From assembly GCA_022701965.1 (NCBI GenBank), contig JAKONL010000312.1:1-9328 (forward strand): DNA of 9,328 nt, read 5' to 3'. Positions 1-6,157 of the stretch are shown one piece after another. This stretch comes from Burkholderiaceae bacterium (GTDB taxonomy: Bacteria > Pseudomonadota > Gammaproteobacteria > Burkholderiales > Burkholderiaceae). A program made the position numbers and the translations under genes. Each line of letters begins with the position of its first letter. Positions within the stretch are counted from its first letter, which is position 1. Under the pieces are notes generated by a model. That model saw only the letters and a program-made list of their open reading frames with translations, was not told the DNA's origin and made no database searches.

Positions 1-1008
1 TCCTTCGGCGCCTACTTCCAGGACCTGGTGCAGGTCGCGCCGTACTGGAAGGTGCTCGGCGGCATCCGCTACGACCGGCTCAACGGCGATTTCGACCAGT
101 ACGGCTACACGAACCCCTCGTGCGTCAACCGCGTGGCGACTCCGACCGTCCCCGCGAACACGAACATCGGCACGCCGGTGAACAACTGCGTCGGCGGCAA
201 CCAGCTCTATCGTCCGGGCAGCGCCACGCCGACGATCGCCAATGCCAGCCTCTCGCAGGGCGCCTGGAGCTACCGCGCCGGCGCGCTGTTCCAGCCGACC
301 GCGACGCAGTCCTACCACCTGTCGTACAGCACGTCGTTCAACTCCTCCGCCGACACCTACCAGTACGTGTCGCCCAAGACGGCCAACACCCCGCCCGAGA
401 AGAGCCGCAACATCGAGCTCGGCGCCAAGCTCGACTGGCTCGACGGCAAGCTCTCCACGCGCGCGGCGATCTTCCGCACCGAGAAGACCAACGAGCGCAC
501 CACCGACTCCGACTTCGCCAACGATTCCTTCCTGCTGTCGGGCAAGCGCCATTCGCAGGGCTTGGAACTCGACGTGGTCGGCCGGCTGACGCCGCAGTGG
601 GAGATCTACGCGTCGTATTCGTACATCCCCAAGGCGAGCATCGATGCGGCGGGCAGCACGCCCGCGCCCGGCCTCGTCGGCTCGCGCGTCGGCCTCACGC
701 CCAAGCAGAGCGGCGCGCTCTGGATCAGCTACCAGGCCACGCCCAAGCTGCGCCTGGCCGGCGGCCTGCGCGGCGCGTCCGAGAACCGGCCGCTGGCCGG
801 CACGACCGGCGCGGCGAGCCTCGCGAACAGCACCCCGGGCTATGTCGCGGGCGACCTGATGGCCGAGTACAAGTTCACGCCCGACCTCTACGCGCAGATC
901 AACGTCACGAACTTCACCAACAAGCTCTACGGCGACCAGCTGTATCCGGGCTTCGCGATCGCCGGCACGGCCCGCACGGTGCTGTTCACCATCGGCGCGC
1001 GGTTCTGA
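1..1008 (+). CDS. TonB-dependent siderophore receptor, C-terminal part (5' end outside window)
   Basis: The frame is open from base 1 and ends at TGA 1006-1008, giving about 335 residues, roughly the last half of a usual 700-750-residue receptor. The sequence shows alternating aromatic and polar beta-strand patterns such as YRAGALFQPT, SYHLSYSTSF and EIYASYSYIP. It shows the typical late-barrel stretch with NIELGAK, a closing strand with INVTNFTNKLYGD, and the terminal Phe (IGARF) used for outer-membrane barrel assembly. Two cysteines, at partial-protein residues 41 and 63, lie in a Gly/Asn/Pro-rich stretch likely to be an extracellular loop and could form a disulfide. Family knowledge: such receptors import ferric siderophores using TonB energy. 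The PiuC/YbiX hydroxylase gene 29 bases downstream matches the fiu-ybiX and piuA-piuC gene order, so a catecholate-type (Fiu/PiuA-like) receptor is the best guess. The ligand cannot be read from this fragment. The plug domain and any Fur box lie outside the window. Confidence 0.9.
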   Translation, partial: SFGAYFQDLVQVAPYWKVLGGIRYDRLNGDFDQYGYTNPSCVNRVATPTVPANTNIGTPVNNCVGGNQLYRPGSATPTIANASLSQGAWSYRAGALFQPTATQSYHLSYSTSFNSSADTYQYVSPKTANTPPEKSRNIELGAKLDWLDGKLSTRAAIFRTEKTNERTTDSDFANDSFLLSGKRHSQGLELDVVGRLTPQWEIYASYSYIPKASIDAAGSTPAPGLVGSRVGLTPKQSGALWISYQATPKLRLAGGLRGASENRPLAGTTGAASLANSTPGYVAGDLMAEYKFTPDLYAQINVTNFTNKLYGDQLYPGFAIAGTARTVLFTIGARF

Positions 1009-1037
1009 TCGCCCGTTCCTGAGGTCCAATCGCTCCC

Positions 1038-1724
1038 ATGCTGCTGCAGATCCGCAAAGTCCTCTCGCCCGACGAACTCGTCCAGGCACGGCAGATCCTG
1101 AAGACCGCGCCATGGGAGGACGGCCGGCTGACCGCGGGCGAGCAGTCCGCGCAGGCCAAGAACAACGAGCAGCTGCGGGAGGACTGCGACGCCACGCGCG
1201 ACGTCCAGCAGCTGCTGCTGCGCGGCCTCGAACGCCACCAGGTGTTCTTCTCGGCCGCGCTGCCCAAGCAGATCTCGCCGCCGCTCATCAACCGCTACGG
1301 CGGCAGCGCCAACAGCTTCGGCAACCACGTCGACAGCGCGGTGCGCTTCCTGCGCGACGGTTCGGGGCGCGTGCGCACCGACATCTCGTGCACGCTGTTC
1401 CTGAGCGATCCTGCCGACTACGACGGCGGCGAACTCGTCATCGAGGACACCTTCGGCGAACAGCGCGTGAAGCTCGCCGCCGGCGACATGGTGCTCTACC
1501 CCGGCACCAGCGTGCACCGGGTGCTGCCGGTCACGCGCGGCCACCGGGTGGCGAGCTATTTCTGGATCCAGAGCATGGTGCGCAGCGACGAGCAGCGCCG
1601 CCTGCTGTTCGACATGGACAACCACCTGCGCCACCTGCGCAGCGCCTACGGCGAGGCCGATGCCGGCGTGATCGGCCTCACCAGCACCTATCACAACCTG
1701 CTGCGGATGTGGCTCGACGTCTAG
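1038..1724 (+). CDS. piuC: Fe(II)/2-oxoglutarate-dependent PKHD-type hydroxylase, PiuC/YbiX family
   Basis: The protein is 228 residues, the normal length for the family. The iron-binding facial triad is visible as His97 and Asp99 (in FGNHVDS) and His160 (in TSVHRVLP). Arg170 (in GHRVASYFW) is at the position expected to bind the 2-oxoglutarate carboxylate. The stretch [16 protein letters not shown], followed by [15 protein letters not shown], is the family's core jelly-roll signature. The C-terminus ([10 protein letters not shown]) also resembles YbiX. These are soluble cytoplasmic oxygenases of unsettled substrate, repeatedly found beside Fiu/PiuA receptors and induced by iron starvation; a role in modifying or processing imported siderophore is inferred from that linkage. 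The gene begins 29 bases after the receptor, so it is probably co-transcribed. The ATG at 1038 gives a family-typical N-terminus ([10 protein letters not shown]). The Shine-Dalgarno signal is weak, with only GAGG about a dozen bases upstream. Confidence 0.93.
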   Translation: MLLQIRKVLSPDELVQARQILKTAPWEDGRLTAGEQSAQAKNNEQLREDCDATRDVQQLLLRGLERHQVFFSAALPKQISPPLINRYGGSANSFGNHVDSAVRFLRDGSGRVRTDISCTLFLSDPADYDGGELVIEDTFGEQRVKLAAGDMVLYPGTSVHRVLPVTRGHRVASYFWIQSMVRSDEQRRLLFDMDNHLRHLRSAYGEADAGVIGLTSTYHNLLRMWLDV

Positions 1725-1758
1725 CGCGCCGCGGCATCCTCACTCGAAGGACATTCCG

Positions 1759-2061
1759 ATGAAACACACGACGATCGGCCTTCCGGCCCTGGCCCTGGCC
1801 GCCCTCCTGACCGCCGGCGCCGCCCCGGCCCAGTTCGTCAACCACGACACCGTCAAGTGCGAAGGTATCGCCAAGGACGAGATGAAGCCGCAGATGGAAC
1901 TGCAGCGCAAGCTGGTCGGCGAGGGCTGGAAGGTGCGCCAGGTCAAGACCTTCAACGGCTGCTACGAGGTCTACGGCTTCGACGAGAAGGGCGAGCGCAC
2001 CGAGGCGTTCTTCAACCCGAAGACCTTCGAGAAGATCGGCGTCGTCAAGCAGGGTTCCTGA
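1759..2061 (+). CDS. Small exported PepSY-domain protein
   Basis: This is a 100-residue protein with a clear Sec signal peptide: MKH, a hydrophobic Leu/Ala core at residues 5-20, and a likely cut after Ala-Pro-Ala at residue 24. The mature protein is about 76 residues and probably periplasmic. Residues 56-92 carry the PepSY pattern, GWKVRQVK then CYEVYGFDEKG then FFNPKTFEKI. The two mature cysteines, Cys34 and Cys68, could form a disulfide. The start is supported by AAGGA at 1747-1751, seven bases before the ATG. The stop overlaps the next gene's ATG by one base (TGATG), indicating translational coupling to the cytochrome b. PepSY domains occur as inhibitory or binding modules and, fused to membrane helices, in siderophore reductases such as FoxB and PiuB. 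Here the domain is a separate soluble protein next to a haem membrane protein. A partner role in iron release or electron transfer is inferred only. Confidence 0.85.
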   Translation: MKHTTIGLPALALAALLTAGAAPAQFVNHDTVKCEGIAKDEMKPQMELQRKLVGEGWKVRQVKTFNGCYEVYGFDEKGERTEAFFNPKTFEKIGVVKQGS

Positions 2062-2573
2062 TGAAGGTGAAGGTGTGGGATCCGCTGGTGCGGGTGCTGC
2101 ACTGGGGGCTCGTCGCCGCCATCGCGGTCGCCTGGATCGCCGGGGAGGCCTGGCTGCGCACGCACGAGGCCGCCGGCTATGCCGCGCTCGGCATCGTCGC
2201 GGTGCGCGTCGTCTGGGGCGTCGTCGGCTCGGCGCATGCGCGCTTCGGCGATTTCGTCTCGCGCCCGGCACGGGTCTGGCGCTACGCGGTCGACGTGGTG
2301 CGTTCGAGGGAAGCACGCCATCTCGGCCACAACCCGCTCGGCGGCTGGATGGTGCTGGCCCTGCTGGCGTCGGTCGCGGTCACCGGTTTGAGCGGCTGGC
2401 TCTACACGACCGACCGCTTCTGGGGGCTGGCCTGGGTCGACCTGCTGCATCGTGCATCGGCCTGGACGATGGTGGCACTGATCGTGCTGCACGTGGCGGG
2501 CGTACTCTTCACCAGCCTGCGCCATCGGGAGAATCTGGTGGCTGCGATGCTCGACGGCCGGAAGCGGCCGTGA
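2061..2573 (+). CDS. Cytochrome b561-type membrane protein (Ni-hydrogenase cytochrome b family)
   Basis: This 170-residue integral membrane protein has four predicted helices at about residues 12-29, 39-56, 93-112 and 129-150. Family hallmarks visible are VWDPLVRVLHW (His14), HEAAGYAALG (His35), GHNPLGGW (His90), LLHRASAW (His130) and LIVLHVAG (His144). The 14-residue spacing of His130 and His144 matches the last-helix haem ligand pair of E. coli b561, so a di-haem b protein is likely. It would move electrons across or to the periplasmic face of the inner membrane. I chose the ATG at 2061 because it overlaps the PepSY stop codon and directly precedes the conserved KVWDPLVR start. The same frame is open further upstream, but that part is antifamily sequence inside the PepSY gene. 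With the PepSY protein, the pair resembles a split form of PepSY-TM ferric-siderophore reductases; this is inference. An alternative is a general cytochrome partner for an unrelated c-type or redox protein. Confidence 0.88.
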   Translation: MKVKVWDPLVRVLHWGLVAAIAVAWIAGEAWLRTHEAAGYAALGIVAVRVVWGVVGSAHARFGDFVSRPARVWRYAVDVVRSREARHLGHNPLGGWMVLALLASVAVTGLSGWLYTTDRFWGLAWVDLLHRASAWTMVALIVLHVAGVLFTSLRHRENLVAAMLDGRKRP

Positions 2574-2623
2574 AGGCGCGCCGGCCGTCCCCTCAACCAG
2601 AACCTCGTCCCGATCCCAACCCC

Positions 2624-3184
2624 ATGATTTCCAACGACCTCCTCAAGCACCCGACCATCCGGCTCCACGGCAAGGTCGACGACGCCATGCTCGACAGCTT
2701 CATGGCCCAGATGGCCACGGCCGTCGACAACACCGGCACCGCGCTGCTCGAACTCACCACCACCGGCGGGGACGCCGAGATCGGCCGACGCATCGCGACG
2801 GACATCCTGCTCGCGCGCAACCGGCTCGGGCTCGACCTGGTCTTTCTGGGCAAGTCGGTCGTCTATTCGGCGGGCGTCTCGATCATGTCGGGCTTCCCGC
2901 CGGAGAAGCGCTTCCTCACGAAGGACTGCATGCTGCTGGTGCACGAGCGCCGCCTGAACAAGACGCTGGAACTCAAGGGCGCGATGCGCGGGATGGAGGC
3001 GCTGGTGAAGGACGCGCTGGCCGAGATCGAGAGCGCGCTCGCCATGGAGCGCACGGCGTTCGAGTACCTCGTGGCGGGTTCGGACGTCACGCTGGACGAG
3101 CTGATGCAGAGGATCAACGGGTCGGACTGGTATCTCACCGATGCGGAGGCGCTGAAGAGGAAGCTGATCGCCGGGATCGTTTGA
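2624..3184 (+). CDS. ClpP-like serine peptidase (peptidase family S14)
   Basis: The protein is 186 residues, slightly shorter than housekeeping ClpP. A ClpP/crotonase fold is indicated by TIRLHGKVDD near the start and LLELTTTGGDAEIGRRI at residues 41-57, corresponding to ClpP's substrate-binding Gly-Gly-Asp region. Ser82 (VVYSAGVS) and His107 (MLLVHERR) are 25 residues apart, the same as Ser97 and His122 in E. coli ClpP, and the KRF between them aligns without a gap. Asp168 (GSDWYLTDAEAL) aligns with ClpP Asp171 in ERDRFLSAPEA. The catalytic triad therefore looks intact. The Ser neighbourhood (YSAG) differs from the AASM of housekeeping ClpP, so this is a divergent paralogue. No Clp ATPase is encoded in the window, and whether it degrades proteins in a complex or acts alone is unknown. 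The ATG has no recognisable Shine-Dalgarno sequence (a C-rich run precedes it). It lies 50 bases after the cytochrome gene and overlaps the dehydrogenase gene by four bases. Confidence 0.88.
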   Translation: MISNDLLKHPTIRLHGKVDDAMLDSFMAQMATAVDNTGTALLELTTTGGDAEIGRRIATDILLARNRLGLDLVFLGKSVVYSAGVSIMSGFPPEKRFLTKDCMLLVHERRLNKTLELKGAMRGMEALVKDALAEIESALAMERTAFEYLVAGSDVTLDELMQRINGSDWYLTDAEALKRKLIAGIV

Positions 3185-4212
3185 GCGCCGGTCCTGCCTC
3201 GGCAGCGACGCGCGCGAAGGTCGCGGTCTTCAGCGCACGCCCCTACGACCGGCGGTTCCTCGACGAGGCCGCGCAGGCGGCGGGATCGCCCTGCGAGTTC
3301 GTCTATTTCGACGTCGCGCTGGGTGCCGATACCGCCGCGCTCGCGAGCGGCTGCCGGGCGGTCTGCGTCTTCGTGAACGACCGGCTCGACGCGCCCGCGC
3401 TCGACGCGCTCGCAGCGCTCGGCGTCGGTGCGGTCCTGCTTCGCTGTGCCGGCTTCAACAACGTCGATCTGGCCGCGGCGACGCGGCTCGGTCTGTTCGT
3501 CGCTCGCGTTCCCGCCTATTCCCCGGAAGCGGTGGCGGAGCACACGCTGGCGCTGGTCATGACGCTCAACCGCCAGACCCACCGCGCCTACAACCGGGTG
3601 CGCGAAGGCAACTTCATGCTGGAAGGCCTGCTCGGCACCACGCTGCACGGCAGGACCATCGGGATCGTCGGCACCGGCCGGATCGGGTTGGCGACGGCTC
3701 GCATCTTCCGCGGCATGGGCTGCACCGTGCTCGGCGCCGATCCGTATCCTTCGACGCAGTTCGACGCACTCGGCCGGATGGTGCCCCTGGACGAACTGCT
3801 CGCTCGCTCCGACATCGTCTCGCTGCACTGCCCGCTCACCGAGTCCACGCACCACCTGATCGACGCCGCCTCGCTGTCGCGCATGAAGGCGGGCGCCATG
3901 CTGGTCAACACCTCGCGCGGCGCGCTGGTCGACACCGGCGCGGTCATCCAGGCCCTCAAGTCGCGCCATCTCGGCCATCTCGCGATCGACGTGTACGAGC
4001 AGGAAGGCGCACTGTTCTTCCAAGACCGGTCCGGGGAAATCATCGACGACGAGGTGTTCCAGCGCCTCATGACCTTTCCGAACGTGCTGCTCACCGGACA
4101 CCAGGGTTTCTTCACGGTCGAGGCGCTGCGGGAGATCTCCGCCACCACCCTGGCCAACCTGCACCACTTCATCGAACGGACGCCCTGCCCGAACCTGGTC
4201 GCCCGGCCGTGA
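3181..4212 (+). CDS. ldhA: D-lactate dehydrogenase, LdhA type (D-2-hydroxyacid dehydrogenase)
   Basis: The protein is 343 residues. It begins at TTG 3181, overlapping the peptidase stop as TTGA. No nearer ATG or GTG exists before the conserved N-terminus KVAVFSARPYDRRFL (residue 13 on), so TTG is well supported. CAGFNNVDL and VPAYSPEAVAEHTLAL are characteristic of LdhA rather than other hydroxyacid dehydrogenases. The Rossmann motif is GIVGTGRIG (residues 161-169), with Asp187 (GADPYP) positioned to favour NAD over NADP. The catalytic residues are Arg246 (NTSRGALV), Glu275 (DVYEQEG) and His307 (TGHQGFF), spaced 29 and 61 residues from Arg as in lactobacillal D-LDH. The enzyme reduces pyruvate to D-lactate with NADH, in the cytosol. 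The N-terminal extension of about 12 residues before the first strand is unconserved. The close overlap suggests coupled translation with the ClpP-like gene; the biological reason is not evident. Confidence 0.92.
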   Translation: MSAGPASAATRAKVAVFSARPYDRRFLDEAAQAAGSPCEFVYFDVALGADTAALASGCRAVCVFVNDRLDAPALDALAALGVGAVLLRCAGFNNVDLAAATRLGLFVARVPAYSPEAVAEHTLALVMTLNRQTHRAYNRVREGNFMLEGLLGTTLHGRTIGIVGTGRIGLATARIFRGMGCTVLGADPYPSTQFDALGRMVPLDELLARSDIVSLHCPLTESTHHLIDAASLSRMKAGAMLVNTSRGALVDTGAVIQALKSRHLGHLAIDVYEQEGALFFQDRSGEIIDDEVFQRLMTFPNVLLTGHQGFFTVEALREISATTLANLHHFIERTPCPNLVARP

Positions 4213-4273
4213 GCCGGCGGCCCGCGCGAGAGGTAATGCGATGCCGAGAACCGATGACCGCTTCCCGGCCGTC

Positions 4274-5131
4274 CTACCGCTCGCCCTGCGCCGCTAGCCG
4301 GCGCGCCAGTGCCTCCGGCACCGTTCCGGCCGGGCGGATCGTCGGCCCGAAGACATAGGATTCCATCGACAGCACGCCGTGCGTGAATCCACCGTCGAGC
4401 ACCTCGGCTCTGCCGGGCTGGCCGTCGACGCCGTCAGCCGCTCCTGCAGCCACGAGGAGCGGCAGGAAATGCTCGCTGGTCGGATGGGCACGCTGTGCGT
4501 GGGGCGCCGATTCGAGCGTGTGGATCAGAGAGGTTCTGTCGCCCGACGTCACCGTGCGGCGAACCCAGGCGACGAACTCCAGGGCGTACGCAGGCTCCTC
4601 GCCGTTCCGGGATCGGAATTCGTAAAGGTTGTGGGTCAGGCTGCCGGAGCCGACGATCAGCACGCCTTCCCCGGACAACGGCGCGAGGGCTTGGCCGAAA
4701 GCGTAGGCGGCTGCACCGTCGAGCCCGGCCGGCATGGACACCTGGAAGGTCGGCACGTCGGCCAGCGGGTAGAGGTGGCGCAGCGGAACCCAGGCGCCGT
4801 GGTCGAGGCCCCGCTCGTCGTCCGGCGACACCGGCCATCCTGCCGAAGCGAGAAGACTTTGCGCCCGCGCCGAAAAATGGCGATCGCCTGCCGTCGGGTA
4901 ACGCAATTCGTACAGCGCAGGCGGGAAGCCCCCGAAATCGTGGATCGTCGCCGGCTGCAGCGCGGTGCCGACTTGCGCCTCGCGCGTGGTCCAGTGCGGC
5001 GATACGACCAGCACCGCCTCCGGCTTCGGCAGCGATCGACCCAGCGCAGTCAGTTGAGCGCCGGCGACACCGGGCTCCAGTGCATAGGTCGGCGCCCCAT
5101 GCGAGATGAAGAGAGTGGGAAGTGTTTGCAT
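4274..5131 (-). CDS. ygiD: Extradiol ring-cleavage dioxygenase of the YgiD/DODA (LigB superfamily) type
   Basis: The protein is 285 residues, typical for the family. It opens with LPTLFISHGAPTYAL, the family signature. Metal ligands inferred by alignment with E. coli YgiD are His11 (SHGAP), His46 (SPHW, the same 35-residue spacing as YgiD His22/His57) and His221 (HPTSEHFLPL). His167 (GSLTHNLYE) corresponds to the catalytic His. Further conserved blocks are IHDFGGFPPALYELRYP, LDHGAWVPL and LIVGSGSLTHN. Family members cleave catechol-type rings such as L-DOPA using a Zn or Fe centre; the substrate here is not known. The gene starts at ATG 5131-5129, with no strong Shine-Dalgarno just upstream on its strand, but the signature begins only four residues in, which fixes the start. 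It diverges across 103 bases from a LysR regulator, the classical arrangement for a regulator controlling its neighbour. It converges on ldhA with a gap of about 60 bases. Confidence 0.92.
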   Translation of the reverse strand: MQTLPTLFISHGAPTYALEPGVAGAQLTALGRSLPKPEAVLVVSPHWTTREAQVGTALQPATIHDFGGFPPALYELRYPTAGDRHFSARAQSLLASAGWPVSPDDERGLDHGAWVPLRHLYPLADVPTFQVSMPAGLDGAAAYAFGQALAPLSGEGVLIVGSGSLTHNLYEFRSRNGEEPAYALEFVAWVRRTVTSGDRTSLIHTLESAPHAQRAHPTSEHFLPLLVAAGAADGVDGQPGRAEVLDGGFTHGVLSMESYVFGPTIRPAGTVPEALARRLAAQGER

Positions 5132-5234
5132 GGAGAAGGTCCAGATGATGCTGACAACACGACTCTATCGATCGCCTCCCATGCAATAAACTGGCAGAGG
5201 ATGGATGGATTGTTCCGCCTGGAGAGTCGAAACT
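5132..5234. promoter_or_regulatory. Divergent promoter/operator region between dioxygenase and LysR genes
   Basis: These 103 bases separate the divergent starts and must hold both promoters. They are visibly less GC-rich than the genes on either side. A dyad TGC-N9-GCA occurs at 5182-5196, around the AT-rich core AATAAACTG, and is a possible LysR-type binding site, although its spacing is not the textbook T-N11-A. No convincing -35/-10 pair could be assigned on either strand. The role is inferred from gene orientation and LysR family habits. Confidence 0.4.
5221..5226 (+). promoter_or_regulatory. Ribosome binding site that selects the GTG start of the first LysR gene
   Basis: GGAGAG lies eight bases before GTG 5235. 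An in-frame ATG at 5205 would place this purine-rich site inside the coding region and add ten unconserved residues. The GTG start gives the usual LysR beginning, with the helix-turn-helix about 15 residues in. Confidence 0.6.
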
Positions 5235-6134
5235 GTGGATAAGTTTGCCGAGATGCGCGCTTTCGTCGCGGTGGTCGATGCCGGTTCGTTCGTGAGGGCG
5301 GCCGACGTCCTGGGCATCTCCAAGGCGGGCATCTCGCGCCTCGTGAACGATCTCGAGGCCCGCCTTGGGTTGCGCCTGCTCCAGCGCACCACCCGCAAGC
5401 TGTCGCTCACCGCGGCCGGTGAGGTCTTCCATCATCGGTGCACCGATCTTCTCCAGGCGGTCGAGGATGCCGAGGGGGAAGTCACCGCCCGGGACGGTGA
5501 GGCGGTCGGTCTGGTGCGAGTGAACGTTCCGGTCGGTTTCGGCATGGCGCACCTCGCACCACTGTGGCCGCTTTTCATGGAGCTGCATCCGCAGGTCGTG
5601 CTCGATGTCACCCTGTCGGACCGCATCGTCGATCTCGTCGACGAAGCCTGCGACCTGGCGGTGCGCATCGCCCGCCTGCCGAGTTCGACGCTCGTGTCCC
5701 GCCAGCTCGCTTCGACGCGGCTGACCCTGTGTGCCTCGCCGGACTACCTGCGTCGCCATGGTGCGCCGGCGCACCCTCTGGAACTCTCCCAGCATGCCGT
5801 CATCGCCTACACGCTGCTGTCGACGGGCGATCAGTGGCAATTCGAAGGCGACGAGGGTCCGGTCACCGTCAAGGTCCACCCGCGCATGCGCAGCAACAGC
5901 GGCGACACCTGCTGCATCGCGGCGGTGAGCGGGCAGGGTCTGGTGCTGGAGCCTACGTTCCTGGTCGGCCCCTACCTCCGCTCCGGGGAGTTGGTGGAGG
6001 TGCTGCCTCGGTACCGGTCCGTCGACCTCGGCGTCTACGCGGTCTATCCGACGCGCAAGTACGTGCCGCCCAGGGTGCGCGCGCTGATCGAATTCCTGGC
6101 GCAGTCGCTGCAGGGAAATACCTGGCCGGCCTGA
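5235..6134 (+). CDS. LysR-family transcriptional regulator (next to dioxygenase)
   Basis: From GTG 5235 the product is 299 residues, normal for LysR regulators. The winged helix-turn-helix covers residues about 4-62: MRAFVAVVDAGSF, AADVLGISKAGISRLVNDLE, LGLRLLQRTTRKLSLT. The remainder is the periplasmic-binding-protein-like effector domain, with GLVRVNVPVGFG at the domain start, VVLDVTLSDRIVDLVDEACDLAVRI, LCASPDYLRRHG, and the late GDTCCIAAVSGQGLVLEP. It resembles the CrgA/DmlR/AaeR-like branch. The gene diverges from the YgiD-type dioxygenase gene, so it probably controls that gene and itself; the effector is unknown, though an aromatic compound would fit. The upstream ATG at 5205 is an alternative start but less likely because of the GGAGAG site. 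The 3' end converges on the second LysR gene with only 23 bases between stops. Confidence 0.92.
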   Translation: MDKFAEMRAFVAVVDAGSFVRAADVLGISKAGISRLVNDLEARLGLRLLQRTTRKLSLTAAGEVFHHRCTDLLQAVEDAEGEVTARDGEAVGLVRVNVPVGFGMAHLAPLWPLFMELHPQVVLDVTLSDRIVDLVDEACDLAVRIARLPSSTLVSRQLASTRLTLCASPDYLRRHGAPAHPLELSQHAVIAYTLLSTGDQWQFEGDEGPVTVKVHPRMRSNSGDTCCIAAVSGQGLVLEPTFLVGPYLRSGELVEVLPRYRSVDLGVYAVYPTRKYVPPRVRALIEFLAQSLQGNTWPA

Positions 6135-6149
6135 GCTCTGATGCCGGCC
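6124..6149. terminator. Possible stem-loop between convergent LysR genes
   Basis: GGCCGGC (6124-6130) and GCCGGCC (6143-6149) form a perfect seven-base-pair GC stem with a 12-base loop, straddling the stop codon of the first LysR gene in the short convergent gap. There is no T-run on either side, so it is not a textbook intrinsic terminator. It could slow polymerase or stabilise 3' ends for both transcripts, or be a chance product of high GC. Confidence 0.3.
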
Positions 6150-6157
6150 CGATCCCG

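Noticed and set aside
1857..2060. Upstream extension of the cytochrome b frame (68 extra residues)
   Set aside because: It is out-of-frame PepSY sequence rich in Arg. The conserved cytochrome start and the TGATG overlap fix the start at 2061.
2075..2623. Upstream extension of the ClpP-like frame through the cytochrome gene
   Set aside because: It is shadow sequence of the cytochrome gene. ClpP-like similarity begins only after the ATG at 2624.
2863..4167. Minus-strand open frame of 434 codons opposite the peptidase and ldhA genes
   Set aside because: The plus-strand genes here have complete catalytic motifs. The antisense translation is His/Arg/Val-rich without a known pattern.
4213..4273. 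Possible intrinsic terminator in the convergent gap between ldhA and the dioxygenase gene
   Set aside because: The gap is GC-rich but I found no clear stem with a following T-run on either strand.
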